Assembly: GCA_037147235.1 (NCBI GenBank)
Contig: JBAWVO010000204.1
Location: 1 to 12,010, forward strand
Direction: 5' to 3'
DNA length: 12,010 bases
DNA from: JANXQG01 sp037147235
Lineage (GTDB): Bacteria; Planctomycetota; Planctomycetia; Pirellulales; Thermoguttaceae
Shown piece by piece: positions 1 to 6,158 of this stretch. A program made the translations under genes and the position numbers. The notes beneath the pieces were generated by a model that was not told the origin of the DNA, ran no database searches, and saw only the letters and a program-made list of their open reading frames with translations. The number at the start of each line of letters is the position of its first letter. The first letter of the stretch is position 1.

Positions 1-1
1 G

Positions 2-64
2 GATCGCGTCAAGCTGATCCATTGGGATCGGGACGGTTTAGCAATTTGGATGAAGAAGCTGGAA
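2..64 (+). mobile_element. IS66-family Orf2 (TnpB) remnant, left-edge fragment
   Basis: The frame starting at base 2 encodes about 21 residues (DRVKLIHWDRDGLAIWMKKL, then E). They fit the C-terminal half of the IS66 accessory protein Orf2/TnpB, which typically reads R-[GD]-D-x-[IV]-K-[VL]-L-x-W-x-D-G-[LF]-x-[LI]-[FW]-x-K-R-L-E. The match ends near base 64. The usual continuation (a G-x-F-x-x-P stretch and a LAMLL-G-I/L-type helix) is absent in all three forward frames. I therefore infer a broken IS66 copy whose remainder lies left of the window, or a degenerate scrap. The frame stays open into the downstream winged-helix ORF, but a promoter and a strong ribosome binding site between them argue against a real fusion. 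No terminal inverted repeat or target duplication can be identified here. The family call rests on pattern memory over a short stretch. Confidence 0.58.
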
Positions 65-88
65 TCAGAAAACACCCAAAGCTTCGGC

Positions 89-118
89 TTTACAGAAGTC
101 AGAAGGGTTGCCTATAAT
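89..118 (+). promoter_or_regulatory. sigma70-type promoter for the winged-helix gene
   Basis: A -35 box TTTACA (89-94; 5 of 6 to TTGACA) and a perfect -10 box TATAAT (113-118) are separated by 18 bases. Transcription would start near base 125, about 65 bases before the ATG at 191. The promoter lies just after the IS66 remnant, so the element's insertion or decay may have created it or left it exposed. This is read from sequence only. Confidence 0.65.
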
Positions 119-125
119 CGCCGTA

Positions 126-148
126 TCGGCCCTGCTGAAGCTGGCCGA
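126..148 (+). promoter_or_regulatory. inverted repeat at the predicted transcription start
   Basis: TCGGCC (126-131) and GGCCGA (143-148) are exact inverted copies with an 11-base spacer. They begin one or two bases after the predicted transcription start of the promoter at 89-118. The repeat could be an operator or a small hairpin in the 5' leader. A six-base arm in GC-rich DNA can occur by chance. Confidence 0.25.
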
Positions 149-177
149 ATGGTGGGAAACTCGCGCACATCTAGCCC

Positions 178-185
178 AAGGAGGA
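178..185 (+). promoter_or_regulatory. ribosome binding site that fixes the start at 191
   Basis: AAGGAGGA is a near-perfect Shine-Dalgarno sequence, 5 bases before the ATG at 191. It favours this ATG over the earlier in-frame ATG at 50, which lies inside the IS66-like segment and upstream of the predicted promoter. Confidence 0.7.
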
Positions 186-190
186 GAGTC

Positions 191-577
191 ATGTCCGGAC
201 AAGGAAGTCCAATCGTCCCCCCCCGCGCCCTGCGGCAAACGGAGTCGTTCCGCTCGATCGACTCTGGACGCGGCTATCCGCCCCTGTACGATACACGTCC
301 GTACATCGAGCGCGAGGCCGTCATCGTCACGCTGTGCAACGAGAATCGTCCGTCTCTTTGGGAGCAGGTCAGCCAATACGTTGACCAGCATGGCTCGATT
401 GGAAATGCCGAAGTACGCCAGTTGATGGGCACGGAAAACGTGCTGTCGGTCTCGAAGGTGATTCGAGAATGGGTCGATCGCGGGCTGCTAGTCGTGGCAA
501 ATCCCCAGCGGGAACCAGGGTCCGTCGCTACGCGAAGGCGGGAGGCCGCCCACAAGGACTTGTTTTCTAACCTCTGA
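191..577 (+). CDS. small winged-helix DNA-binding protein (128 aa), function unknown
   Basis: The product is 128 residues. The start is chosen from the strong ribosome binding site at 178-185 and the promoter at 89-118. Residues 1-35 are rich in Ser, Arg and Pro and look unstructured. Residues about 55-104 look like a winged helix: a first helix (LWEQVSQYVDQHG), a SIGNAEVRQLMG turn and helix, a recognition-helix region (LSVSKVIREWVDRG) and a wing (LLVVANPQ). This resembles the C-terminal winged helix of AlbA_2/Schlafen-type or RecG-like ATP-binding proteins, which are normally 400-550 residues long. The ATP-binding part is absent, so the gene is either a stand-alone regulator or the expressed tail of a truncated larger protein. 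The end is rich in Arg, Ala and Glu. It lies 179 bases before pglZ, with a palindrome between, so control of the BREX genes is possible but is only inferred. Confidence 0.6.
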   Translation: MSGQGSPIVPPRALRQTESFRSIDSGRGYPPLYDTRPYIEREAVIVTLCNENRPSLWEQVSQYVDQHGSIGNAEVRQLMGTENVLSVSKVIREWVDRGLLVVANPQREPGSVATRRREAAHKDLFSNL

Positions 578-587
578 AGATAACAAC

Positions 588-616
588 TTGCCGAGAATTC
601 ATAACTCGTTTATTTT
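588..616 (+). promoter_or_regulatory. candidate promoter for the pglZ-brxL operon
   Basis: TTGCCG (588-593; 4 of 6 to TTGACA) and TATTTT (611-616; 4 of 6 to TATAAT) have a 17-base spacer. The block 597-642 is clearly more AT-rich than its surroundings, as promoters often are. The predicted start near 623 places the palindrome at 626-642 directly over the initially transcribed region. TATAAC at 625-630 is an alternative -10, but it has no good -35 partner. Confidence 0.35.
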
Positions 617-625
617 GAATAACTT

Positions 626-642
626 ATAACAACCATTGTTAT
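626..642. promoter_or_regulatory. 7+3+7 palindrome, likely operator upstream of pglZ
   Basis: ATAACAA (626-632), CCA, TTGTTAT (636-642) is a perfect inverted repeat. The same octamer ATAACAAC occurs as a direct repeat at 580-587 and 626-633, with starts 46 bases apart, on either side of the candidate promoter at 588-616. This arrangement suits a dimeric repressor that occupies the promoter. The winged-helix protein encoded just upstream is an obvious candidate binder, which is inference. The hairpin lacks a T-run on its 3' side, so it is not a rho-independent terminator. Confidence 0.45.
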
Positions 643-688
643 CCGGGCACGACCAATATGGGTGGTTCTGTTGCAGTTGGAAGTATGG

Positions 689-760
689 ATGCTCAAACGC
701 AAGGGCGAGGACGAGTCCAAGCCCAAGCGTGGGCGTAGTAAGAAGGATGCCAAAGAATGA
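689..760 (+). CDS. short Lys/Arg-rich ORF or leftover gene tail, overlapping pglZ
   Basis: The frame from ATG 689 encodes 23 residues, nearly all charged (MLKRKGEDESK, then PKRGRSKKDAKE). It ends in a TGA at 758-760 that overlaps the pglZ start as ATGA. Such overlaps are typical of translationally coupled operon partners. The frame is open back to base 623, and a GTG at 662 could add nine residues. A GGAAG motif at 679-683 could serve the ATG. A basic, low-complexity end coupled to pglZ is what one would expect from the C-terminus of a large upstream BREX gene whose body has been deleted. It could also be a leader peptide or a chance ORF. I do not recognise a family. Confidence 0.33.
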   Translation: MLKRKGEDESKPKRGRSKKDAKE

Positions 761-3588
761 TCGAAGACTGGGCGCTAGAAAAGCTGAACCCGCTGCGCAA
801 TGAACGGCTGGTCATCGTGCATGACCCGCAACGGATGATCCACCGTGGGGCGGCCGTCGTGGACGGCTGGGCCGTCCAAAACGGCTTCACGGTCATATTC
901 CCGAGTGGCAATCTGGGCTTCCGTGACCAGTTCGAGCAGATTCGTGACAACGCTGAGTTGAAGATCGTTCTCGTGGACCGCTCGCGGGAGGATCGGGGTT
1001 TGCCGCTGTTTTACCCCGACCTGCAATGTCGTTCGAGCAGCCGCGCCCGGCTGAAACTTACGCTCCGCGATCTCCTGGCCGAGCGCACCGGCGACGACCG
1101 CTGGCCCAAGGAAGTCAACGACCGCAACCTGAGCCGCCTGGTGCTGGCCAACCTGGAAGGCACGCTTCACGCCTATCAGCAACTCCGTGACGCCAATCCT
1201 CAGCGATTCACCGACAGTGACTTATATAAGATCGTTCTCGGCGCGACCCTGGGCATTAACCCCTTCAAGAACCTCACTCCCCAGGAAATCCGCTCCCTGT
1301 GCATCGAACGGCACCAGCGGCTCGAAGAGGTCCGCAACCTGTTCGCCGCCAGCGGCGCGTCGGAAGAGGCCCAGGCGGTGCTGGAATCCCTCAAGACGCA
1401 GGTGGCCGCCGCTGAGCGGCCTTGGTGCTGGATGCTCGACCATGACCCGCAGGATGTCGTGCGGGCATTTACCCTGGCCTGCATCCTCAACCAGCATGGC
1501 GTCGAATACGAAGTCCTCTTGGGTAATTTCGATCCGGGTCTGGGCCGCTACCAGGATATTCCCCACGAGGTCGTCGCCAACACCACCAAGCAGCTTCTTC
1601 AAGCCGATCCAGACGGCTTGGCCGACGACGTTGCCAAGATTGAACAATTTCTGATCGAAGAACCACAGAAGCGGCTGGCGTTCCTACTGGCGAACCGCTG
1701 CCAGATCGACCAACCGGCGGAGGCCCGCAAGGTGCTTCTGGCCGAGAAGCTGTCGCCCCTGGTACGGAGCCTGGCGCTGGTGTCGCTCCTAGCCGACCTG
1801 ATCTCCGGGCAGAACCTCGGTTTCCACCGGGGCGTTTTGGCGGCCATCGACAAGGAAGGGACGGCAAGCCCGGATGAACTGCCCCTGGCCGCCCGGCGGC
1901 CGACGCCGCAGTGGACCGACCTTCTGACGGCCTACCGGCGCGCGATATGCTACTTTGAAATCGCCGCCAAACTGCACGACCATGCCAAACGTTTGAAAGT
2001 TGCCAAGACCGATCAACTTGAGTTTCCCTGGTTCTACGATCTGTGGACCAAGGACCGCGTGGACCGGCTCGATTACTACGGAACCGACCTTCAGCGCCTC
2101 CTGCGGGTGGGGAATTTGCTGCCGCTGGCCCTCAACGAATTCTGGCCAGCGCTCGTCCAGCGATGGCAGCAGGTGGAAACCCGACTAAACGAGGCGATTG
2201 CCAACGTCCAGAAGAGCATGAACCTGGTCAACGAGAAGTTTCAAGACCTATACCGATTGCACTACACCACCTGGATCAAACGGACTGATAGCCCAGTCAA
2301 GTTCACGCATCAATTCGTGCCGCTGGTGCTCAAGACACACTGGGACGCGGATGCCGGCGAGAGGGCGGTGATCCTGGTATTCGACGGGCTCCGCACCGAT
2401 GCCTGGGAAGAGTTCGTCAAGCCGGTGCTGGAAGAGAAGTACGACTTTCTGAAAACGATCCCGGCCAGCGCGATCCTACCCTCGGAAACCCATATCAGCC
2501 GCAAAGCGATTTCGGCCGGGTGCCTACCCTGCGAATTCGCCAGCACGACGGAGAGCAAGTTGCTGGAATATGGACTGATAACGCACATGGGGCTGAACAT
2601 CAAGCTCAAGGTCGAGCGCGACCAACAGGACTTGGAAAGCGGCATCACCGCCCGATACGTGTCAGACCAACTCGAAATGGTGATCTTCAACTTCACCGAC
2701 AAGAACTTGCACAGTACGCATCAGGACATGGCATTCATCTATGCCAATACGGTGCGGGCGATTGTCCAGCAGGATGTCCGTAGCGTGCTGCGCGATCTGC
2801 CGAAGGATGCCAAGGTATTTGTCGTTGCCGACCACGGGTTCACCCCGCTGCCCGTGGATACGTTCGTGGTGCCCCAGGACAGGCTGACTGACGCCGGCGA
2901 TGTCAAGTACCGGGTGGGCCGACTGAAGTACCCGTTGGAAGGCGCGGATGCCAAAAAGGGAGTCTCGTTCAAGGTTGAGGACATGGGCATCCCGGACAGG
3001 ATCAACCAATCCAATGGAGCTTCCTGGGCGTTCAAGCATGTTTTGTTTCCCCGGCCGGGCCTCACACTGAAGCGTCCCTCCGGGCGGCACGATCCCGAGC
3101 GGTACACCCACGGTGGCCTGAGCATGGCCGAGTGCCTGATCCCGATGTTCGTATTGGGACCGAAGAAGATTTCCGAGCCGGCATTTGAGTTCGTGGAGTT
3201 GACCGTGGAAGGCAGCCCAGTCGAGGGCGAGACGCTCGACATCATGGTCAAGGCCAGGTCCAAGCAACTGTTTGTCGAGGATTTGCTGTTCCGGCTGGAT
3301 ACCAACCTGGAAGAAATACAACTGCGAACGGAAATCTTTAGCGGGCAGACGCAGACCTACCGCATCCGTTGGAAGCCGAAGACCGACAACATCTTACCGG
3401 AGGAACAAAAGCAAGGGAAGCTGGTGCGTGATATAACGGTAGTCGGAAGTTACCTCTGGCACGACCGGCCCATGAAAACGAGCATCCACACGACCATTGA
3501 AATCACATTGGACACCAGCCGCATCCGTCGCCGTTTGGACAACCGGCTGGATTCGATTATGGGCATGGTGCCCAAGGAACTGCGCTAG
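757..3588 (+). CDS. pglZ: BREX system phosphatase-fold protein PglZ
   Basis: This 943-residue protein matches the PglZ family of the alkaline phosphatase superfamily, metal-dependent hydrolases that are core components of BREX phage defence. Residues 1-110 form an N-terminal alpha/beta part (LVIVHDPQRM, then VVDGWAVQNGFTVIF). Residues about 120-500 are mostly helical. The catalytic part begins at AVILVFDGLRTDAW with likely metal ligands Asp543 and perhaps Asp548. ASAILPSETHIS follows with Thr578 as the probable nucleophile, then VVADHGF (Asp692, His693) and YTHGGLS (His785). These landmarks are complete and in family order, so the enzyme looks intact. Residues about 800-943 form a C-terminal beta-rich extension. 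An AAGGA motif (743-747) lies 9 bases before the ATG, and the start overlaps the stop of a short upstream frame. brxL follows after 7 bases. At 943 residues it is at the long end of what I recall for the family, and the BREX subtype cannot be fixed from this gene alone. Confidence 0.92.
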   Translation: MIEDWALEKLNPLRNERLVIVHDPQRMIHRGAAVVDGWAVQNGFTVIFPSGNLGFRDQFEQIRDNAELKIVLVDRSREDRGLPLFYPDLQCRSSSRARLKLTLRDLLAERTGDDRWPKEVNDRNLSRLVLANLEGTLHAYQQLRDANPQRFTDSDLYKIVLGATLGINPFKNLTPQEIRSLCIERHQRLEEVRNLFAASGASEEAQAVLESLKTQVAAAERPWCWMLDHDPQDVVRAFTLACILNQHGVEYEVLLGNFDPGLGRYQDIPHEVVANTTKQLLQADPDGLADDVAKIEQFLIEEPQKRLAFLLANRCQIDQPAEARKVLLAEKLSPLVRSLALVSLLADLISGQNLGFHRGVLAAIDKEGTASPDELPLAARRPTPQWTDLLTAYRRAICYFEIAAKLHDHAKRLKVAKTDQLEFPWFYDLWTKDRVDRLDYYGTDLQRLLRVGNLLPLALNEFWPALVQRWQQVETRLNEAIANVQKSMNLVNEKFQDLYRLHYTTWIKRTDSPVKFTHQFVPLVLKTHWDADAGERAVILVFDGLRTDAWEEFVKPVLEEKYDFLKTIPASAILPSETHISRKAISAGCLPCEFASTTESKLLEYGLITHMGLNIKLKVERDQQDLESGITARYVSDQLEMVIFNFTDKNLHSTHQDMAFIYANTVRAIVQQDVRSVLRDLPKDAKVFVVADHGFTPLPVDTFVVPQDRLTDAGDVKYRVGRLKYPLEGADAKKGVSFKVEDMGIPDRINQSNGASWAFKHVLFPRPGLTLKRPSGRHDPERYTHGGLSMAECLIPMFVLGPKKISEPAFEFVELTVEGSPVEGETLDIMVKARSKQLFVEDLLFRLDTNLEEIQLRTEIFSGQTQTYRIRWKPKTDNILPEEQKQGKLVRDITVVGSYLWHDRPMKTSIHTTIEITLDTSRIRRRLDNRLDSIMGMVPKELR

Positions 3589-3595
3589 AGCCACC

Positions 3596-5650
3596 ATGAA
3601 CGAACAACTGAAGAAGGTATTTCGGGGTAAGGTCGTCAACAAAGGGCTGACCATCAATACCGGCGTGGACGAGTTCCCCCGGTACGTGGTCGAGTACCTG
3701 ATCGACAACTATTGCACCGAGGAGAATTTCAAGGAAGACCTGCATCAGGTGGTGCGGCGGCTGCGCGAGAACTTCGTTCACGGGGCCGAGGCCGAGAAGA
3801 TTCGACACCGCATTCGGGAAACCCGCAGCCATGCGATCATTGCCAGCCTGGAAATCCGCTTGCAGGAGACTGAGGACAAGTATTGGGGGACAATTTCGGC
3901 CATCAACGAGAGCTTCGTCAACGTCAGCGAGAGTTTGGTGCGGCAATACCCCATGCTTCTGTCCGGCGGTATGTGGGGCACCATCGTGTTGACCTACGAC
4001 GAAACTGAGGTCCACAACAAGAAGATCCGGCCATTCAAGGTTGCCGAGTTCACGCCCTTTCAGATTTCGGTGATCGACCTGGCCGAGTACATCGCCAAGC
4101 GGCGGGAGTTTCGTGAGTCCGAGTGGCTGGACATTCTGATTAACTCAGTGGGCCTCAACCCTGGCCTGATGTCGCGGCGCGAGAAGCTGCTTTACATGCT
4201 GCGCCTGGTACCGCTGGCGGAGGCAAATTTCAATTGTATTGAACTGGCACCCAGGGAGACGGGCAAGACGTACTTGTACCGCAATGTCAGCTATTACTCG
4301 CATGTCCTTTCTGGTGGCAAGGCAACTCCCGCTGGACTGTTCATCAATAATGCCACGGGCAAAGTCGGTATTGTCGGAAGCCGAGACGCCGTCATCTTCG
4401 ACGAAATCGCCAACACCGACTTCACCGACCCCAAGGCCCTGGTGTCGATAATGCAGGGCTACATGCAGGATGCCAAGTTCAGTCGGGGCAAGAAAGAAAT
4501 TCTTGCGTTTGCTTCCATTGTCATGGTGGGTAACCTGGACGTGCAGAACAAGCTCCCGCACGAGAAGTATTACCACCTGTTCGAGCCGCTCCCAGACTTC
4601 CTCCAGGTTGAAGCCTTCATCGACCGCATCCACTGCTATACCCCTGGCTGGGAAATCCCGAAGATCAAGCCGGATTCCATGTCGCGGGACTATGGCTTCA
4701 TCACCGATTACTTTGCCGAGATCATGCACGAGTTGCGCCGCGTGGACGTGCTGGGGCCGCTCAAAGATCGCTACAAAATGGTCGATTTGTCGGCGGCCGG
4801 CACCGGCATCACTGGCCGCGATGTGCGCGGTGTCGAGAAGACCCTCTCCGGCCTGCTGAAACTGATGTGCCCTCACGGCGAAATCAACGACGAACAGCTT
4901 GGCGAGTTACTTTCGCTCGCAATCGAAGGACGCCAGCGAGTACGCAATCAACTTCACTTGATGGCTCCCGGCGAGTACGGCCCCATTGTGTTGTCCGCCA
5001 AGCTCACTCAATCGGGGCAGACCATTACGCCCAAGCTGGCCGACGCGAACCGCGAGCAGCACGTCACCCTCCCTGACAAGCCCACCGTGGGCGAGGTAAT
5101 CGGCCTAGCGGTCATCGGCGACGACCGGGGCTGCATCCTCAACTTTGAGGTCCAGGCTTTGAAGGGCACCGGCAGGATCGTAAGCCTGGGTTCCATGCAG
5201 CGAGTGATGAAAGAAAGCGTGGCGGCGGCGGCCAAGTTCATCAAAACCCACGCCAGTGACGTTGGCCTGCCCAACGATTGGCAAAACAACTTTGACATCG
5301 CGGTTCTGGCGACGATGATGGGCATTCCCAAGGAAGGACCATCGGCCGGAATTACCATCGTGACCGGGATCGTGTCGGCGTTGACCGGTCGGCCTGTTCG
5401 TAATCAAATCGCCATGACGGGCGAGATTACGATCATGGGCAAGGTGCTGGGCATCGGCGGCGTTCTGCCGAAACTCCAAGCCGCCGTCGATGCTGGATGC
5501 ACGGAAGTCATCCTGCCCAGAGAAAACGAGCGCGACGTGCAAGTTGTGCCCGACTACATTCGCAACAGGATCAAGATTCTGTACGCATCCACGATTGAAG
5601 ACGTGCTGGCGGCTTCGCTGGTGGGAGCGGGAAAGACAGGGATGCCTTAG
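3596..5650 (+). CDS. brxL: BREX system Lon-like AAA+ protein BrxL
   Basis: This 684-residue protein is the same size as well-studied BrxL proteins, a family shown to assemble into ring-shaped DNA translocases. Residues 1-200 form the N-terminal region. The AAA+ core has a Walker A motif, APRETGKT (218-225, Lys224), and a Walker B motif, AVIFDE (Asp269, Glu270). A GNLD element fits sensor 1, and the BrxL signature DRIHCYTPGW starts at Asp343. The C-terminal Lon-like domain keeps the full serine-lysine dyad: Ser583 in EGPSAG and Lys626 in GGVLPK, 43 residues apart as in E. coli Lon. Proteolytic ability is therefore not excluded by sequence. The frame is open further upstream to 3497 inside pglZ. 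I chose ATG 3596 because it lies just past the pglZ stop and gives the family length. The ribosome binding site is weak (AAGGA 17 bases upstream), so expression probably depends on translational coupling to pglZ. Confidence 0.94.
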   Translation: MNEQLKKVFRGKVVNKGLTINTGVDEFPRYVVEYLIDNYCTEENFKEDLHQVVRRLRENFVHGAEAEKIRHRIRETRSHAIIASLEIRLQETEDKYWGTISAINESFVNVSESLVRQYPMLLSGGMWGTIVLTYDETEVHNKKIRPFKVAEFTPFQISVIDLAEYIAKRREFRESEWLDILINSVGLNPGLMSRREKLLYMLRLVPLAEANFNCIELAPRETGKTYLYRNVSYYSHVLSGGKATPAGLFINNATGKVGIVGSRDAVIFDEIANTDFTDPKALVSIMQGYMQDAKFSRGKKEILAFASIVMVGNLDVQNKLPHEKYYHLFEPLPDFLQVEAFIDRIHCYTPGWEIPKIKPDSMSRDYGFITDYFAEIMHELRRVDVLGPLKDRYKMVDLSAAGTGITGRDVRGVEKTLSGLLKLMCPHGEINDEQLGELLSLAIEGRQRVRNQLHLMAPGEYGPIVLSAKLTQSGQTITPKLADANREQHVTLPDKPTVGEVIGLAVIGDDRGCILNFEVQALKGTGRIVSLGSMQRVMKESVAAAAKFIKTHASDVGLPNDWQNNFDIAVLATMMGIPKEGPSAGITIVTGIVSALTGRPVRNQIAMTGEITIMGKVLGIGGVLPKLQAAVDAGCTEVILPRENERDVQVVPDYIRNRIKILYASTIEDVLAASLVGAGKTGMP

Positions 5651-5667
5651 TTCCCAGGAGAAGTATC

Positions 5668-5925
5668 ATGGGTTTTGCGTACCAAAATGTGGATGGCAGG
5701 CAGTTTCACTCGATTGATGAAGCCCGTGCCGAGGAACACCGCATGAAGCGAGTGCCCCTTGGCGACCTTCTGGATCGAGGCTTTGAGTTCTTCGATGACC
5801 ATTCCTTCGGTCTGCCTGGCAATGGCCTGCAATTCAACGAGGAAGGGCTGCGGGCGTTCTGCGGGCAAGTCGGTGCGCCATTCAGCTTAGCGAACCGGAT
5901 GAATCGTGGACACCGTGGATTGTGA
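5668..5925 (+). CDS. small acidic hypothetical protein (85 aa), possibly truncated
   Basis: The ATG has a clear ribosome binding site (AGGAG at 5656-5660, spacing 7) and lies 17 bases after brxL, so it probably belongs to the same transcript. The product starts MGFAYQNVDGRQFHSIDEAR, has a central segment VPLGDLLDRGFEFFDDHSFG, and continues LPGNGLQFNEEGLRAFCGQV. I see no signal peptide, membrane segment or zinc site, and I do not recognise the family. The last residues (NRMNRGHRGL) change character from acidic and hydrophobic to basic and glycine-rich. After the TGA the same frame stays open for 18 more codons that end LEWIADGLDHAL. The gene may therefore be the N-terminal part of a longer protein cut by a stop or rearrangement near 5885-5925. 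No BREX role is known to me for this type of protein. Confidence 0.55.
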   Translation: MGFAYQNVDGRQFHSIDEARAEEHRMKRVPLGDLLDRGFEFFDDHSFGLPGNGLQFNEEGLRAFCGQVGAPFSLANRMNRGHRGL

Positions 5926-6020
5926 CACGGGAAGCCCATTAAGTTGGAATGGATCGCCGACGGCCTGGACCACGCCCTGTAGGGATCTGACGTGGGCGAA
6001 TTGAGAGTTTAGAAAAAGAT

Positions 6021-6077
6021 CGTCCGACGCGTCCGAGTGTGATTGTCTGGTGCCGGACGGGTCGGACGGGTCGGACG
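6021..6077. repeat. imperfect 16-base inverted repeat with 25-base loop
   Basis: The left arm CGTCCGACGCGTCCGA (6021-6036) pairs with TCGGACGGGTCGGACG (6062-6077) at 15 of 16 positions. Each arm is itself two copies of a 7-mer spaced 9 bases apart. On the minus strand the hairpin is followed by ATCTTTTTCT (complement of 6011-6020), so by shape it resembles a rho-independent terminator for a minus-strand transcript. However, no minus-strand gene is visible to the right. It may instead be a dispersed extragenic repeat, a protein-binding array or an RNA structure in the 5' leader of the giant gene. Confidence 0.6.
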
Positions 6078-6088
6078 CGGCGGATGCG
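6053..6088 (+). repeat. 9-base tandem repeat, about four copies
   Basis: Consecutive 9-base units are CCGGACGGG, TCGGACGGG, TCGGACGCG and a decayed GCGGATGCG. The second and third units supply the right arm of the inverted repeat at 6021-6077. The left arm shows the same 9-base spacing in inverse orientation (CGTCCGACG, CGTCCGAGT). A 9-base period is not a whole helical turn, so cooperative binding on one DNA face is not obvious. Confidence 0.6.
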
Positions 6089-6145
6089 GTTGCAGAGGTA
6101 TTCTTAACCGGATCACTCGATAATAGACTGAGGGCGGGCAGAATT

Positions 6146-6151
6146 AGGGAG
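6146..6151 (+). promoter_or_regulatory. ribosome binding site for the GTG start at 6159
   Basis: AGGGAG lies 7 bases before a GTG. The frame is closed by TGA at 6129-6131, and no ATG, GTG or TTG lies between that stop and 6159. This GTG is therefore the first possible start of the long frame. Confidence 0.7.
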
Positions 6152-6158
6152 TTGTACT

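Larger units (their letters stand above)
5926..6158. other. non-coding gap with GC-rich repeats
   Basis: No ORF here has both a start signal and protein-like composition. The left part (5926-5982) continues the frame of the preceding small gene beyond its TGA for 18 codons. The middle holds the inverted and tandem repeats at 6021-6088. The right part is less GC-rich and has a possible -10 box GATAAT (6119-6124) without a convincing -35 at 16-18 bases. An in-frame TGA at 6129-6131 closes the frame of the next gene. I see no clear plus-strand terminator after the pglZ-brxL operon. Confidence 0.5.

Noticed and set aside
50..190. Upstream start of the winged-helix ORF at ATG 50
   Set aside because: This ATG lies within the IS66-like stretch and upstream of the TATAAT promoter. 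The ATG at 191 has a near-perfect ribosome binding site.
685..738. 17-codon ORF from ATG 685 in the pglZ frame
   Set aside because: It is a short, Gln/Arg/Ala-rich frame ending in TAG before pglZ. The overlapping frame that ends at ATGA is the better candidate, because it is coupled to the pglZ start.
2662..3321. 219-residue minus-strand ORF
   Set aside because: It is antisense to the catalytic part of pglZ, where the DHGF and THGG motifs explain the sequence.
3497..3595. N-terminal extension of brxL starting inside pglZ
   Set aside because: The extension overlaps the pglZ 3' end, is rich in Trp, Cys and Arg, and would exceed the usual family length. ATG 3596 right after the pglZ stop gives a normal 684-residue protein.
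4145..4876. 243-residue minus-strand ORF
   Set aside because: It is antisense to the AAA+ core of brxL, whose Walker motifs and signature residues are all in the plus-strand frame. The composition is that of a shadow frame.
6011..6077. Rho-independent terminator on the minus strand
   Set aside because: The hairpin plus T-run has the right shape, but no minus-strand gene exists to its right, the loop is long (25 bases), and the arms are explained by a 9-base repeat array.
6021..6088. CRISPR array
   Set aside because: The units are only 9 bases and are contiguous, without unique spacers of regular length, and no cas gene is present.
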